Below are positions 1 through 9,700 of a stretch of DNA of 64,000 nucleotides, piece after piece (position 1 is the first letter of the stretch; every line of letters begins with the position of its first letter). The notes under the pieces are model-generated. The model was not told the DNA's origin. It made no database searches and saw only the letters and a list, made by a program, of their open reading frames with translations. This DNA is from Phytohabitans flavus (GTDB taxonomy: Bacteria; Actinomycetota; Actinomycetes; Mycobacteriales; Micromonosporaceae), in the NCBI RefSeq assembly GCF_011764545.1, contig NZ_AP022870.1, positions 9,368,001 to 9,432,000 of the forward strand, in the 5' to 3' direction. The position numbers and the translations under genes are program-made.

Positions 1-569
1 ACCATGCTGGCCATCCGCAAGCACTACGACACGGTCTCCCGCGAGCTCACCCCGGACGAGGACCGGCAGGTGCTGCCCGCCCGAAACCACGCGGTCGTGC
101 TGGTCAGCAAGGTGCACCTGCCGACGCTGCGGGCGCTCGCGTACGCCCAGGCCACCCGCCCCGACTCGCTCACCGCGGTCACGGTCAACGTCGACGACAA
201 GGACACCCGGCAGATCCAGCAGGAGTGGGAGCGCCGCGAGATCCCGGTACCGCTCACCGTCGTCGACTCGCCCTACCGGGAGATCACCAACCCGATCGTC
301 GACTTCGTCAAGTCGGTCCGCCGCAGCTCACCCCGGGACGTGGTCACCGTCTTCATCCCGGAGTACGTCCTGGGCAGGTGGTGGGAGAACATCCTGCACA
401 ACCAGAGCGCGCTGCGTATCAAGGGGCGGTTGCTCTTCGAGCCGGGTGTGATGGTGACAAGCGTGCCGTGGCAGCTCGCCTCCTCCGCCGCCAAAGACCT
501 CGACCGCCTCGACCGTGACCTGGCCCGCGGTCCCGCCCGCGGCCCCGCGACCGGACACCGCGGCAGTGA
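1..569 (+). CDS. APC-family amino acid permease, 3' end (partial; probable sequence frameshift)
   Basis: This is the C-terminal cytoplasmic tail of an amino acid/polyamine permease whose start lies before the window. The visible part has no membrane segments; it has the alternating beta/alpha pattern of the soluble tail that follows the 12 helices in actinobacterial APC permeases, ending near 'GVMVTSVPWQLASS' at about 445-485. As written the frame stays open to 819, but beyond about 545 it turns into arginine-rich out-of-frame translation over the next gene. Adding one C to the run at 543-546 gives a stop at 567-569, overlapping the GTG of the next gene by 4 bp. Position beside a TRAM-domain methyltransferase and dxs is the usual actinobacterial order. 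Family assignment rests on the tail and context. Confidence 0.75.
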
Positions 570-1734
570 TTCTCGAACGCGTCACCCTCGACGTCGGCCC
601 GGTCGCGCACGGCGGACACTGCGTGGCACGCCTAGGCGAACCACCGGGGCGGGTGGTGTTCGTCCGGCACGCCCTGCCCGGCGAGCGGGTGATCGCCGAG
701 ATCACCGAGGAGCATCCCGGGTACCTGCGCGCCGACGCGGTCTCCGTGCTGGAGGCTTCGCCGGACCGCGTCGCGCCGCCCTGCCCGTTCGCCCGGCCCG
801 ACGCATGCGGCGGCTGTGACCTCCAGCACGTGGCGCCGGCCGCCCAGCTGGAGTGGAAGGCCGCCGTCGTACGCGAGCAGTTGGCCAGGCTCGCCGGGCT
901 GCCCGACTTCCCAGTAGTCGTGGAGCCGCTGCCCGGCGGCCCGCTCGGTTGGCGCACGCGGGTCCGGTACACGGTGGATGCCGCCGGCCGGCCGGGGCTG
1001 CTCAAGCACCGCTCGCACGAGGTGGTGCCGATCGACCGCTGCCGGATCGCCCACCCGGCCATCCAGGAGCTGCCGGTCACCGCGCGCACGTGGCCCTCGG
1101 CGTCCACAGTAGACACAGTGGCTCCTGCCGAGGGGCCGGCCGCCGTCGGTCCGGACGGTGACTTCGACGGCCCGGTCGCCGAGCGGGCGGTGGGTCGGGA
1201 GTGGACGCTGCCGGCCGACGCCTTCTGGCAGGTGCACCCCGCTGCCGCGGACACCCTGGCCGGCGCCGTGCTCGACATGCTGGAGCCGCGGCACGGCGAG
1301 TCGGCCTGGGACCTGTACGGCGGTGCCGGCCTCTTCGCCGCCGCGCTCGCCGCCAAGCTCGGTCCGGACGCCCCGATCACGCTCGTCGAGTCGGCACCGC
1401 CGGCGGTCGTCGCCGCCCGTACCAACCTCGCCGACCTGGCCGGCCCGCGCGTGGTGTCGTCCACAGTGGAGGCGGCGTTGCGCCGACGGCGCGTGGAAGG
1501 TCCGGTGGACCTTGTCGTGCTCGACCCACCCCGCACCGGCGCCGGCGCCGCGGTGACCAAGGCCGTGATGGCCGCGGGCCCGCGGGCCGTCGCGTATGTC
1601 GCCTGCGACCCGGCGGCCTTCGCCGGGACGTACGCACGTTCCGGGACGGTGGATGGCGGCTCGCGACGCTCCGGGCGTTCGACCTGTTTCCCATGACGCA
1701 CCACGTCGAATGCGTGGGGCTGTTGTTGCCCTGA
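566..1734 (+). CDS. Class I SAM-dependent RNA methyltransferase, TrmA/RumA type (frameshifted in this sequence)
   Basis: Predicted to methylate C5 of uridine in tRNA or rRNA. An N-terminal TRAM-like domain ('VTLDVGPVAHGGHCVAR') is followed by a Cys motif ('CGGCDLQH'), an RNA-binding region, and a Rossmann methyltransferase domain with 'DLYGGAGLF', 'VLDPPRTGAG' and the nucleophile region 'YVACDPAAFA'. GTG at 566 is chosen because it overlaps the likely permease stop; an upstream GTG at 515 is in frame only if the 543-546 run is correct. The C-terminus ('FPMTHHVECVGLLLP', to 1734) is in another frame: one base appears lost near 1623-1627. With it restored the protein is 389 residues, normal for the family. 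Confidence 0.88.
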
Positions 1735-1813
1735 TTCGGGCTCGCTCGCTTTTGGGTTTTCGCGCTTTGGGTGCTTACCCGCGCTTTCCGCTCCGAGGGT
1801 GAGCGGTGGCGGG

Positions 1814-2041
1814 CTATACGGCGGGCGGCGGAATGGCGGAAGCGGGCTGCGTGAGGGTCGCTGACTGGCGCGCCGCCCGAACAGAGGAAAGCCGGCCGCG
1901 GACACGCACGACCGCGACGACCAGCAGCACAAACGGCAGCAAAGGCAGGGAGAGCAGCAGAATGACGAGCATCGCGAGCGACTGACCGGCGCCGGAACCG
2001 TCCGGGCGGCGCGCGCGATGTGCCGGATGAGCGGCGGACAT
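1814..2041 (-). CDS. Small single-pass membrane protein, hypothetical
   Basis: A 75-residue reading frame with one strong hydrophobic segment ('LAMLVILLLSLPLLPFVLLV', residues about 20-40), a basic N-terminus, and a basic then Ala/Pro-rich tail. It is transcribed away from dxs. No domain is recognised. The start is the ATG nearest the membrane segment; the frame stays open far upstream, so the start is uncertain, and the ribosome binding site is weak. The membrane segment and its position in an otherwise empty gap are the main reasons to believe it is real. Confidence 0.5.
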   Translation of the reverse strand: MSAAHPAHRARRPDGSGAGQSLAMLVILLLSLPLLPFVLLVVAVVRVRGRLSSVRAARQSATLTQPASAIPPPAV

Positions 2042-2303
2042 GTCACCGAGCGTACTCGTCGACTGGGGGCATCTGTCCGGTTTGTACCTCGTATGGGGGA
2101 TGGTGTCCTGGTCGCCATGGCATGCCGGCCGCTGGCCGTCGATCGGCTCGCCACCACTGGCGGAGGACGCGGCCGAGAAATCGCCGTGACCCCTTGGGCT
2201 GACCAGCGAGTCAGGGCCTGCGCGCCTCTGACCTTGGCAATCGACTCTGAACGGGCACAGCTTCTTCACCGCCGACTCCGGAGCGGGCCGGTTCGGGTGC
2301 CGA

Positions 2304-2318
2304 TAGAATCGGCCGGCA
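2304..2318 (+). promoter_or_regulatory. Possible -10 element for a leaderless dxs transcript
   Basis: TAGAAT at 2304-2309 matches the actinobacterial -10 consensus TANNNT and sits 8 bases before the dxs ATG, the spacing expected when transcription begins at or next to the start codon. No Shine-Dalgarno sequence precedes the ATG. The hexamer lies inside a small palindrome (CCGAT-AGA-ATCGG). No convincing -35 was seen. Inference only. Confidence 0.4.
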
Positions 2319-4261
2319 TGAGCGCTGAACCAGGTCTGCTGAGTACGGTCCGTGGCCCCCAGGACGTCAAGCGCATGACTCCTGACGAACTGGCCTTCCT
2401 CGCCGCCGAGATCCGGGACTTCCTGGTGGCGAAGGTCTCCCGGACCGGCGGCCACCTCGGGCCCAACCTCGGCGTGGTCGAGCTCACGCTGGCGATGCAC
2501 CGGGTCTTCGACTCCCCGCTGGACCGGTTCCTCTTCGACACCGGCCACCAGGCGTACGTGCACAAGATGCTCACCGGCCGCCAGGCCGGCTTCGACCAGC
2601 TCCGGCAGCGCGGCGGCCTCTCCGGCTACCCCAGCCAGCAGGAGAGCGAGCACGACATCATCGAAAACTCGCACGCCTCCACCGCCTTGTCGTACGCGGA
2701 CGGCCTCGCCAAGGCGTACGCCCTGCGGGGTGAGTCGCGGCAGGTGGTCGCTGTGGTCGGCGACGGCGCGCTCACCGGTGGCATGTGCTGGGAGGCGCTC
2801 AACAACATCGCCGCCGCGAAGAACCCGCTCGTGATCGTGGTCAACGACAACGGCCGCTCGTACGCGCCGACGATCGGCGGGCTCGCCGACCACCTCTCCA
2901 GCCTGCGGCTCAACCCCGGGTACGAGAGGGTGCTCGACACGATCAAGGACACGCTCGGCGCGACGCCGATCGTGGGCCGGCCGGTGTACGAGGTACTCCA
3001 CGCGGTCAAAACCGGCATCAAGGACGCCGTGGCGCCACAGGCCATGTTCGAGGACCTCGGCATCAAGTACGTCGGCCCGATCGACGGCCACGACATGTTC
3101 GCCATGGAGTCCGCGCTGCGCCGGGCCAAGGGCTTCGGCGGCCCGGTGATCGTGCACGCGGTCACCCGCAAGGGCTACGGGTACCGACCCGCCGAGGACG
3201 ACGAGGCCGACTGCCTGCACGGGCCGAGCAGCGCGTTCGACGTGGAGACCGGCAAGCTGCTGGCCGCGCCGTCGGTGAAGTGGACCAACGTGTTCGCCGA
3301 GGAGCTGGTCGCGATCGCCGACGATCGGCCCGACGTGGTCGGCATCACCGCCGCGATGGGTGAGCCCACCGGCATCGCGACCCTCGCCCGCAAACACCCT
3401 TCCCGGGTGTACGACGTGGGGATCGCGGAGCAGCACGCGGTCACGTCCGCGGCCGGCCTGGCACTGGGCGGGCTGCACCCGGTCGTGGCGGTGTACGCGA
3501 CGTTCCTCAACCGGGCGTTCGACCAGGTGCTGCTTGACGTGGCGATGCACAAGCTGCCGGTGACGTTCGTGCTCGACCGGGCGGGCATCACCGGGCCGGA
3601 CGGGCCGAGCCACTACGGCATCTGGGACATGTCGGTCCTCGGCGTGGTGCCCGGCCTGCGCATCGCCGCGCCGCGCGACGCCAGCACGCTTCGTGAGGAG
3701 CTGCGCGAGGCGCTCGCGGTCGACGACGGCCCCACCGTGCTCCGCTTCCCGACCGGCGCGGTCGCGCCCGACGTGCCGGCGGTACGCCGCGTGGGTGGCG
3801 TCGACGTGCTCGTCGAGTCGTCCAGCCGCGACGTGCTGCTGGTCGCCGTCGGCGCGTTCGGCCAGATGGGCGTCGACGTGGCCGCGCGGGTCGCCGAGCA
3901 GGGCTACGGCGTGACGGTCGTCGACCCCCGCTGGGTACGCCCGGTGGCGCCCGAGATCGTGGCGCTCGCCCGCGACCACCGGCTCGTGGTGACGGTCGAA
4001 GACGGCGTGCGCGCGGGCGGCGTAGGCGACGCGGTGGCCAAGGCACTGCGCGACGCCGACGTGGCCGTGCCGGTGCGCGACCTCGGCGTACCGGTCGCCT
4101 GGCACGCCCACGGCAGCCGCGCCCAGATCCTCGCCGATCTCGGTCTGACCGCCCAGGACGTGGCCCGCGAGGTAACCGGCTGGCTCACCGGCCTCGACTC
4201 ACCCGCCCCGTCCTTCGCCGAGGCGAAGGTCCTTGACGGCGGCAGGTCCCCCGCCAAGTAG
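2318..4261 (+). CDS. dxs: 1-deoxy-D-xylulose-5-phosphate synthase
   Basis: Catalyses the thiamine-diphosphate-dependent condensation of pyruvate and glyceraldehyde 3-phosphate, the first step of the MEP isoprenoid pathway. The 647-residue protein is typical in length. Visible motifs include 'GGHLGPNLGVVELT', 'FDTGHQAYVHKMLTGR', the ThDP-binding 'GDGALTGGM...NDN' region (about residues 147-175), 'VGPIDGHD', and the pyrimidine-domain 'YDVGIAEQHAVTSAAG' with its conserved Glu, then a transketolase C-terminal domain. ATG 2318 is the start that matches the normal N-terminus ('LLSTVRGPQDVKRM'). It ends 4 bp before a convergent PIN-domain gene. Upstream sequence suggests a leaderless mRNA. Confidence 0.97.
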   Translation: MSAEPGLLSTVRGPQDVKRMTPDELAFLAAEIRDFLVAKVSRTGGHLGPNLGVVELTLAMHRVFDSPLDRFLFDTGHQAYVHKMLTGRQAGFDQLRQRGGLSGYPSQQESEHDIIENSHASTALSYADGLAKAYALRGESRQVVAVVGDGALTGGMCWEALNNIAAAKNPLVIVVNDNGRSYAPTIGGLADHLSSLRLNPGYERVLDTIKDTLGATPIVGRPVYEVLHAVKTGIKDAVAPQAMFEDLGIKYVGPIDGHDMFAMESALRRAKGFGGPVIVHAVTRKGYGYRPAEDDEADCLHGPSSAFDVETGKLLAAPSVKWTNVFAEELVAIADDRPDVVGITAAMGEPTGIATLARKHPSRVYDVGIAEQHAVTSAAGLALGGLHPVVAVYATFLNRAFDQVLLDVAMHKLPVTFVLDRAGITGPDGPSHYGIWDMSVLGVVPGLRIAAPRDASTLREELREALAVDDGPTVLRFPTGAVAPDVPAVRRVGGVDVLVESSSRDVLLVAVGAFGQMGVDVAARVAEQGYGVTVVDPRWVRPVAPEIVALARDHRLVVTVEDGVRAGGVGDAVAKALRDADVAVPVRDLGVPVAWHAHGSRAQILADLGLTAQDVAREVTGWLTGLDSPAPSFAEAKVLDGGRSPAK

Positions 4262-4265
4262 CGCG

Positions 4266-4889
4266 TCAAGGTGCACGCATCGGCTTCTTGGGCTGCCCAC
4301 CGGACGACCAGATCCGGTGGGCTTCCCCATGGTCGAGACGAGCTGTCAGGCGAGTCGTGAAGTTTGGCACCCCAGCCTTAGCGAGGCTGTCCGCCAGATC
4401 GTGAGCCGACAACGGCGGCCGCCGCTTTCCGGCGGCCATACGAACGACAGTGTCGACCACCTCACGCGGAAGCTCGACAATCAGTTCGCACAGATATTCG
4501 TCCGGATCCAAGACCCTGATGCCCCGGCACGCGAGTGGCTCGCTCGGGAAATCGCCACGATTCCAGGTGATGATCACATTCGCGCCGCCGGCCACGGCTG
4601 CCGCCATGTGCTGCTGATCATCCAGATCATTTGCCGGCATCTCCGCGACCAGAGCTTGGTACTCATCCTCGCCAACTCGACTGTCCGCGAAGAACTCGCG
4701 GATGCTGGAGGTGATTCGGCTGGCAGACTCGGCAGTGCGTCGCTGCTCCCGGACGATCACGCGCTCCCACTCGGCGAGCAGGGCGTCCGTCCACAGCACC
4801 TCGTGGATGGCATCCTCGGTCAACGCCAGCATTAGGTCCATGACCGAGAACGGGAAGAGCACATTCGTGTCTACGAAGACACGGGCCAT
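4266..4889 (-). CDS. PIN-domain ribonuclease toxin of a type II toxin-antitoxin pair
   Basis: Begins with the PIN signature 'ARVFVDTNVLFPFSVMDL', whose first acidic residue is a metal ligand; further acidic positions follow in 'NDLDDQQHMAAA' and 'WNRGDFP', the usual PIN acidic set. At 207 residues it is longer than the 130-140 of a minimal VapC; the extra 60 or so residues are a C-terminal helical extension. It lies 21 bp downstream of the antitoxin gene on the same strand, as expected for an antitoxin-first operon. The target RNA cannot be told from sequence. Confidence 0.8.
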   Translation of the reverse strand: MARVFVDTNVLFPFSVMDLMLALTEDAIHEVLWTDALLAEWERVIVREQRRTAESASRITSSIREFFADSRVGEDEYQALVAEMPANDLDDQQHMAAAVAGGANVIITWNRGDFPSEPLACRGIRVLDPDEYLCELIVELPREVVDTVVRMAAGKRRPPLSAHDLADSLAKAGVPNFTTRLTARLDHGEAHRIWSSGGQPKKPMRAP

Positions 4890-4910
4890 GGGTTGGGGCT
4901 CCCAACGCCG

Positions 4911-5360
4911 CTAATAAGGGAGGTCCTCGGATTCGATGGCCTCGACGATACGTTGGCGGCCCATGCGGCGTCGCTCCCGTTGCCTTTGAAAATCGAGCAC
5001 GTCGGCGAGTCTGACAACGCGGTGTCGGCTGTCGGGTAGGAATTCGGATGCGATCTGCCCTTGATCGAGAAGGCGAACCACGTACGGACGTGAGAGTCCT
5101 AGCAACTCGCCGACCTCGGCCGGAGTCAGCAAGACCTCTGAGGCCAGGATCGTCACGCTGTGACCTTCGGACAGTTCGTCGGTGGACGCTCGAAGAATCT
5201 CGACCAACGCGGCCGGCAACTCGACCTCTTCGCCCCCCGGCAGCCGAAGCGACAGTTGCGTGGCATTGCCTACCGCTCGGCGCAGGTCTCTCGCCGATCT
5301 GCGATCCTCCGGCCCTGGTTCTACCTTTGTCGCATTCCCCAACACACTCGACCGTGCCAC
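4911..5360 (-). CDS. Excisionase/MerR-type helix-turn-helix antitoxin
   Basis: The 149-residue protein has a central helix-turn-helix of the excisionase type: 'LLTPAEVGELLGLSRPYVVR' at about residues 77-96, then 'HRVVRLADVLDFQRQRE'. The N-terminal region may be a dimerisation or toxin-contact segment and the basic C-terminus may bind the toxin. Antitoxins of this fold commonly pair with extended PIN toxins. It starts with GTG and probably represses its own promoter in the gap before 5554. Function is inferred from fold and from the neighbouring PIN gene. Confidence 0.75.
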   Translation of the reverse strand: MARSSVLGNATKVEPGPEDRRSARDLRRAVGNATQLSLRLPGGEEVELPAALVEILRASTDELSEGHSVTILASEVLLTPAEVGELLGLSRPYVVRLLDQGQIASEFLPDSRHRVVRLADVLDFQRQRERRRMGRQRIVEAIESEDLPY

Positions 5361-5553
5361 GTCATGCCTCCCACCGGAGCAGGGTTATCCGAAATAAGTG
5401 TAACCGCGGGTCATGTGGCTGACCAGGTCGAATGCGCAGCGTAGGCGGCGTGGTGACAGTTGGATGTTGGCACGCCCGGATCGTGTCCCGTAACCACGAG
5501 CCGATCGACGGCCGGTAACGTCCCTGGCTAGCAGACAGCGAGGGGGAGGCGCG

Positions 5554-7002
5554 GTGGCGTACGAGCGGGCGGTCAGCGGTGGTCGGGCGACCCTGGATGC
5601 CGCACTGCAGCGGGCCGTCAAGCGGGCCTCGGTGATGCGGCAGAGCTTCTACGTGGTCGTCCTGCTGGTCGCGCTCGCCGGCCAGGTCTCCGGTGCCGTG
5701 GAGGCGCTGGGCATCCCGCTGGTCGCGGCGATACCGGCTGTGGGCGCGCTGGAGTTGGGCGGCATCGTCGTGCTCGCCAACGCCGACGTCCGGCGCCGGC
5801 TCGGGGAGCGGGCGATCGGCTCGCGCCTGCTGTCCGCGGCGATCGCTGTGGGCGCGGTCGCGTTCAACTGGCTGGCCCACGAGGACCACCTGCTCGGCGG
5901 CTTCTTCGCGGGCATGTCCGCGCTCGGCTACCTGGTGTGGCTCACGCACACGGAAAACCAGCGCCGCGACCGGCTGCGCGCGACCGGTGACCTGCCGCCC
6001 ACCACGCCGGCGTACGAGGTGTTCGGCCACTGGGTGCGCCACCCGCTGCTGACGCTGCGTGCGAAGTCGCTCGCCAAGGCCGACCCTGAGCTGGGGCTGT
6101 ACAGCTCGATGGCGGCCGCCCGCACGGAGACCCGGCGGGAGCGGCGGCAGAAGGCGATCGCGAAGGTGCTGCACCGGAAGATCCGGTCTGCGGTCGACCC
6201 GAAGACGGCGGACATCGCGCTCGCCGTGTACGACCTGGACGAGATCGCCGCCCGCTTGTCCAAGCGCGCCGACTACGACGGGCTGACCGACCTGATCGCC
6301 GCCGACCTCACCCCCGCGCGGCTGGCCGGCCTGCCGGCAGGTGAGGAGGCGCCGGCCACGCGGCTGGCGGAGCTGGCGACCGCCGCGCTCGCCCTGGAGC
6401 CCGAGCGCCCGGAGCCCACCCTGGCCATAGGCGAGCGCACGGCACCGGTCGCGGACGCCGATGCCGCCGCCGAGCGCCCGGCCCGGGCCGTGGCCGCCGA
6501 GCGCCCGGAGCCGGTCCAGGTCACCGAGGTCGTGCCGGCGCGGCCCGTACCATCGGCGGCGCTGACCGAGCCGAGCGAGGAGTTCCGGGTCATCCAGGCG
6601 GTCCGGCGGGAGTGGGAAGAGCTACAGCGTCCCAACCGCGCCACGACCCGCGCGGCCGACGGCGAGTCGTCGCGCCGCCGCTCCCGGGCCACCGCGCGGG
6701 TGCCGGTGCAAGAGCCGCCAGCGTCGGTACAGGTACCCGTACCCGTACCCGCGCCGCCGGCCGACCCCGAGCCAGAGCCGCCCGCCGCGAACGGGCGGCG
6801 GGAGCGTTCGCTGCGCAGCCGGGTGCACGCCGCGCTCGACAGCCACGCGCCGGCCGACGGCCCCAACGACAGCAACCAGCTTGTCGACCTGGTCGCAGAC
6901 GTGCTCCAGCTCGACGACGTGGAGCGGGTGTCGGCGTTCACGTACGTGCAGACCTGGCAGCGCGACGCCACGCGCGTGCCCCAGCAGGCCGGCCGCTCAT
7001 AG
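5554..7002 (+). CDS. DUF2637-like membrane protein with long acidic/proline-rich tail
   Basis: A 482-residue protein. About four hydrophobic helices lie between residues 30 and 130 ('SFYVVVLLVALAGQVSGAV', 'GIPLVAAIPAVGALELGG', 'LLSAAIAVGAVAFNWLAH', 'GGFFAGMSALGYLVWL'), the pattern of DUF2637/SpdB-related proteins linked to mycelial plasmid transfer. A charged helical region and a long low-complexity segment (about 260-410, rich in E, P, A, V) follow, then a small ordered C-terminal domain with 'SRVHAALDSHAPADGPNDSN'. The GTG start follows an excellent ribosome binding site (GAGGGGGAGG). No transfer genes are nearby, so it is likely a chromosomal relative. Function unknown. Confidence 0.7.
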   Translation: MAYERAVSGGRATLDAALQRAVKRASVMRQSFYVVVLLVALAGQVSGAVEALGIPLVAAIPAVGALELGGIVVLANADVRRRLGERAIGSRLLSAAIAVGAVAFNWLAHEDHLLGGFFAGMSALGYLVWLTHTENQRRDRLRATGDLPPTTPAYEVFGHWVRHPLLTLRAKSLAKADPELGLYSSMAAARTETRRERRQKAIAKVLHRKIRSAVDPKTADIALAVYDLDEIAARLSKRADYDGLTDLIAADLTPARLAGLPAGEEAPATRLAELATAALALEPERPEPTLAIGERTAPVADADAAAERPARAVAAERPEPVQVTEVVPARPVPSAALTEPSEEFRVIQAVRREWEELQRPNRATTRAADGESSRRRSRATARVPVQEPPASVQVPVPVPAPPADPEPEPPAANGRRERSLRSRVHAALDSHAPADGPNDSNQLVDLVADVLQLDDVERVSAFTYVQTWQRDATRVPQQAGRS

Positions 7003-7082
7003 TCACCCGGCCGGTGGGTGCGCCGGGTCCGGCGCGCGGAAGCGGCGACGCCGGTTCCGCGGGACATGGCAGGCTTGACGCC

Positions 7083-8386
7083 ATGGTGATCGATCTCGGG
7101 CTGGATCGGGAGCCGCCGGTCGCGCGGTTACGGGACTGGGGGCGGCGGCCCGCGCAGTGGCGCTCGCTCGCACTCGCCCTCGTCGCGGCGTTACTACTCA
7201 CCGTGACCGCCTCCGGTCCTGCGCCGGCGCCCAGCCTGACGCTCACCGCGAGCTTCGGGCTCGAGCGGCGTACCGACTTCGTGGTGATCGGTGACCGGCT
7301 GTATGTGTCGGTGGCCAGCCCTGACCGCGCCGGCCCGACCGACCACCGCTGGCTGCTCTCCGCCTACGAGCTGCCCAGCGGCCGTCCACTGTGGGCAGCG
7401 CCGTACGAGTCGAGCTTCGAGCAGTTCGTCGACGTGCAGCAGGCCACCGGGATGGTCCTGGTCACCGGCCTGGTCGGCGGCGACGGGATCTCCACGCCCA
7501 CGACCGCGGTCGACTCGGCGACCGGCCGGGTGCTCTGGACGCTGCCGACCCGCGTGGCCGTCGCCGACGACGGGCGTACCGGCGTGATCGGCGGGCTGCT
7601 GCGCCCAGGTGAGCCGGCCGGGCACAGCGTGCGGGCGGTGGACCTGACCACCGGGCGGGACCTGTGGAAGGCGACCTTCCCCGCATCGACCACGGTCCGG
7701 CCGGTACCCAATGGTCGGGCCGTGACCGTGACGAGCGGTGACGGAGGCGGCCGAGCCGAGGTGCGCGACGTCCGTACCGGCGCGGTGCTGGCCTCCCAGG
7801 CGGTGCTGCCGCCCGGCGCGGGCCCGACGCTCTCGGCGACCGTGGGTGACTCACTGCTGCTGGGCTACCAGGACGGGAAGGGCGACCGCGGGGTCGCGGC
7901 CTACGCCACGGACACGCTGGAGCTGCGCTGGCGCCGGGTGATCAACGAGGACGACGTACGCCGCTTCAGCCCTGCGGCCCGCTGGTGTGCACGCCCAGCC
8001 CGTTCGGCGTGGAGGCGATAGACCCGGCGACCGGCACGCTGGTCTGGCACACCGACGACGCGGACGCGGTCTTCGACGTGGGTGGGTTGCTCGTGGCGGA
8101 CGCGCAGCCGGCCGGGCTGGCGGCGGTCGACCCGGCCACCGGCCGTACCCTCTTCGACCTCGGCGGGCTGGAGACGGTGCTGAACGCGCGCACGGAGCAC
8201 GGGCTGATCTCGGTCGGCCGCAAGGTCGGCGACGACCGGACCTGGCTCTCGCTCGCCAAGCCACACACGGCCGCGCCGCGGCCGCTCGGTGTGGTGCCAT
8301 ATCGGGTATGGGACTGCGCCGCGGGCGAGCGGAGCGTGGTGTGCCGGGTGCCCGGCGACCAGCTGAACATCTGGACCTACCGCTGA
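7083..8386 (+). CDS. Membrane-anchored PQQ-type beta-propeller protein 1 (frameshifted in this sequence)
   Basis: The first of three tandem paralogues. It begins with a short cytoplasmic segment 'MVIDLGLDREPP', then a basic stretch and one hydrophobic helix ('SLALALVAALLLTVTA', about 30-46), then an extracellular beta-propeller with PQQ-like blades ('SATGRVLWTLPTR', 'LTTGRDLWKATFP', 'PATGTLVWHTDDADA'). The last third (from about 7985) is in a different frame; restoring one C near 7970-7973 joins them into 434 residues, the length of the paralogues. Such propellers usually act as sensors or scaffolds, not quinoprotein enzymes; no PQQ-ligating residues are evident. The N-terminal VIDLG motif is shared by all three. 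Confidence 0.8.
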
Positions 8387-8429
8387 CCCTCCTCCGGAAC
8401 CTTTCGGCGGCGCCGGGGGTCGGGTTCGT

Positions 8430-9698
8430 ATGGTGATCGACCTGGGGGTGCCGCAGGACCAGGACGAGGTCGAGGTGGCCCCGCGGCGCTGGTCGGCACG
8501 GCAGCGGCGGGCGGTGGGGGCGGTGCTCGGGATCGCCGCGCTGCTGGGCACTGTCGGCGCGGCCGCGCCGGTGCGCTCTCCGCTGGTCTCCGTGACCATC
8601 CAGGCCACCGCCGCCGACGATGTCCTGGTCGCCAACGACGCGCTCTACCTCATGCGCCCGAGCCGCGGCGTGATCCGTGCCGGCTTGCGGACGATCACCC
8701 GGTACCGCCTGGCGGACGCGACGACCCCCGAGTGGGAGGCCGCCATCTACACCGCCGGGCCTGTGCGCGCGGCGTCCCTTGTGGATGGCGTGCTGATGGC
8801 GATGGCGATGGCGGAGGGCCCAGGCATCGAGACCATCGCGATCCGGCCCGACACCGGGCGGGAGGTGTGGCGCCGGAGCGGCTGGTACCACAGCACCGGT
8901 CTGGGCCACGGGCTCCTCCAGGACCAGTCGCCCGGCCGCTGGCAGCGGGTGTTCGGCGTGGACCTGGCGACCGGCGACGTGCGCTGGTCGCTTGAGTACC
9001 CGGTGGACGATACGGTGCTCGTCGACCGCGGTCGCTTCGTGCACTGGGACAGGTCCGGCATGGCGGAGCTCCACGACGCGGACACCGGCTCGTTGCTCGC
9101 CACCGCCCACCTGCCGTTCGACGCGCAGTCGTCCGCACAGATCGTGGGCGACCTGCTTTTGATCCCGGCGGCGGACGGCCGGCGGGCGGTCGTCGCGTAC
9201 GGGATGGACCGCCTCGACCGCCGCTGGCAGGCCGACATCGACATGCGCAGCGAGTACGTCAGCGGGGAGTGCGGCGACGCGCTCTGCGTAGGGGCGGTCG
9301 ACGGCGGCGGCATCCGGCTCGTCGACGCCGCCACCGGCCGCACCCGCTGGTCCGCGCCCGGCTGGGGATATGCCTTCCGGGTCGGCCCGCGCCTGCTCGC
9401 GTACGGCCCGGGCCAGACGACAAACCCCAACGCGGCCCTGCTCGACCCCGCGGACGGGCGCGTCGTGGGTGACCTCGGCGAGTGGAACGCTTCGGTGCCG
9501 GCCGACGACGGGCGCATGCTCGGCATCCGGGAGAGCAGCACCCGCGCGCTCGTCGCCCGTCTCGACCCGGTCGCGGCGGACGCGGAGGTGCTCGGCCTGC
9601 TCGCCGACGTCTTCCAGTGCCAGCCCGGCCCGGTCGCGGTGGTCTGCCGGCGAGCCGGCGGTTCTATCGGAGTCTGGTACCCCAGGCGCAGACTGTGA
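8430..9698 (+). CDS. Membrane-anchored PQQ-type beta-propeller protein 2
   Basis: A 422-residue paralogue of the flanking genes: N-terminal 'MVIDLGVPQDQDEVEV', basic segment, one membrane helix (about 33-52, 'AVGAVLGIAALLGTVGAAA'), then a propeller with blades such as 'PDTGREVWRRSGWYH', 'LATGDVRWSLEYP' and 'AATGRTRWSAPGWGYAF'. A Cys pair in 'SGECGDALCVG' recurs in paralogue 3 ('SGCGDKICVV') and may form an extracellular disulfide. The stop overlaps a possible GTG start of the next gene, so the three are probably co-transcribed. Ligand unknown. Confidence 0.8.
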   Translation: MVIDLGVPQDQDEVEVAPRRWSARQRRAVGAVLGIAALLGTVGAAAPVRSPLVSVTIQATAADDVLVANDALYLMRPSRGVIRAGLRTITRYRLADATTPEWEAAIYTAGPVRAASLVDGVLMAMAMAEGPGIETIAIRPDTGREVWRRSGWYHSTGLGHGLLQDQSPGRWQRVFGVDLATGDVRWSLEYPVDDTVLVDRGRFVHWDRSGMAELHDADTGSLLATAHLPFDAQSSAQIVGDLLLIPAADGRRAVVAYGMDRLDRRWQADIDMRSEYVSGECGDALCVGAVDGGGIRLVDAATGRTRWSAPGWGYAFRVGPRLLAYGPGQTTNPNAALLDPADGRVVGDLGEWNASVPADDGRMLGIRESSTRALVARLDPVAADAEVLGLLADVFQCQPGPVAVVCRRAGGSIGVWYPRRRL

Positions 9699-9700
9699 CC

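Noticed and set aside
515..565. GTG 515 as start of the methyltransferase
   Set aside because: It is in frame only in the uncorrected sequence; repairing the run at 543-546 puts the permease stop over GTG 566, a standard 4-bp overlap, and 515-565 adds no recognisable residues.
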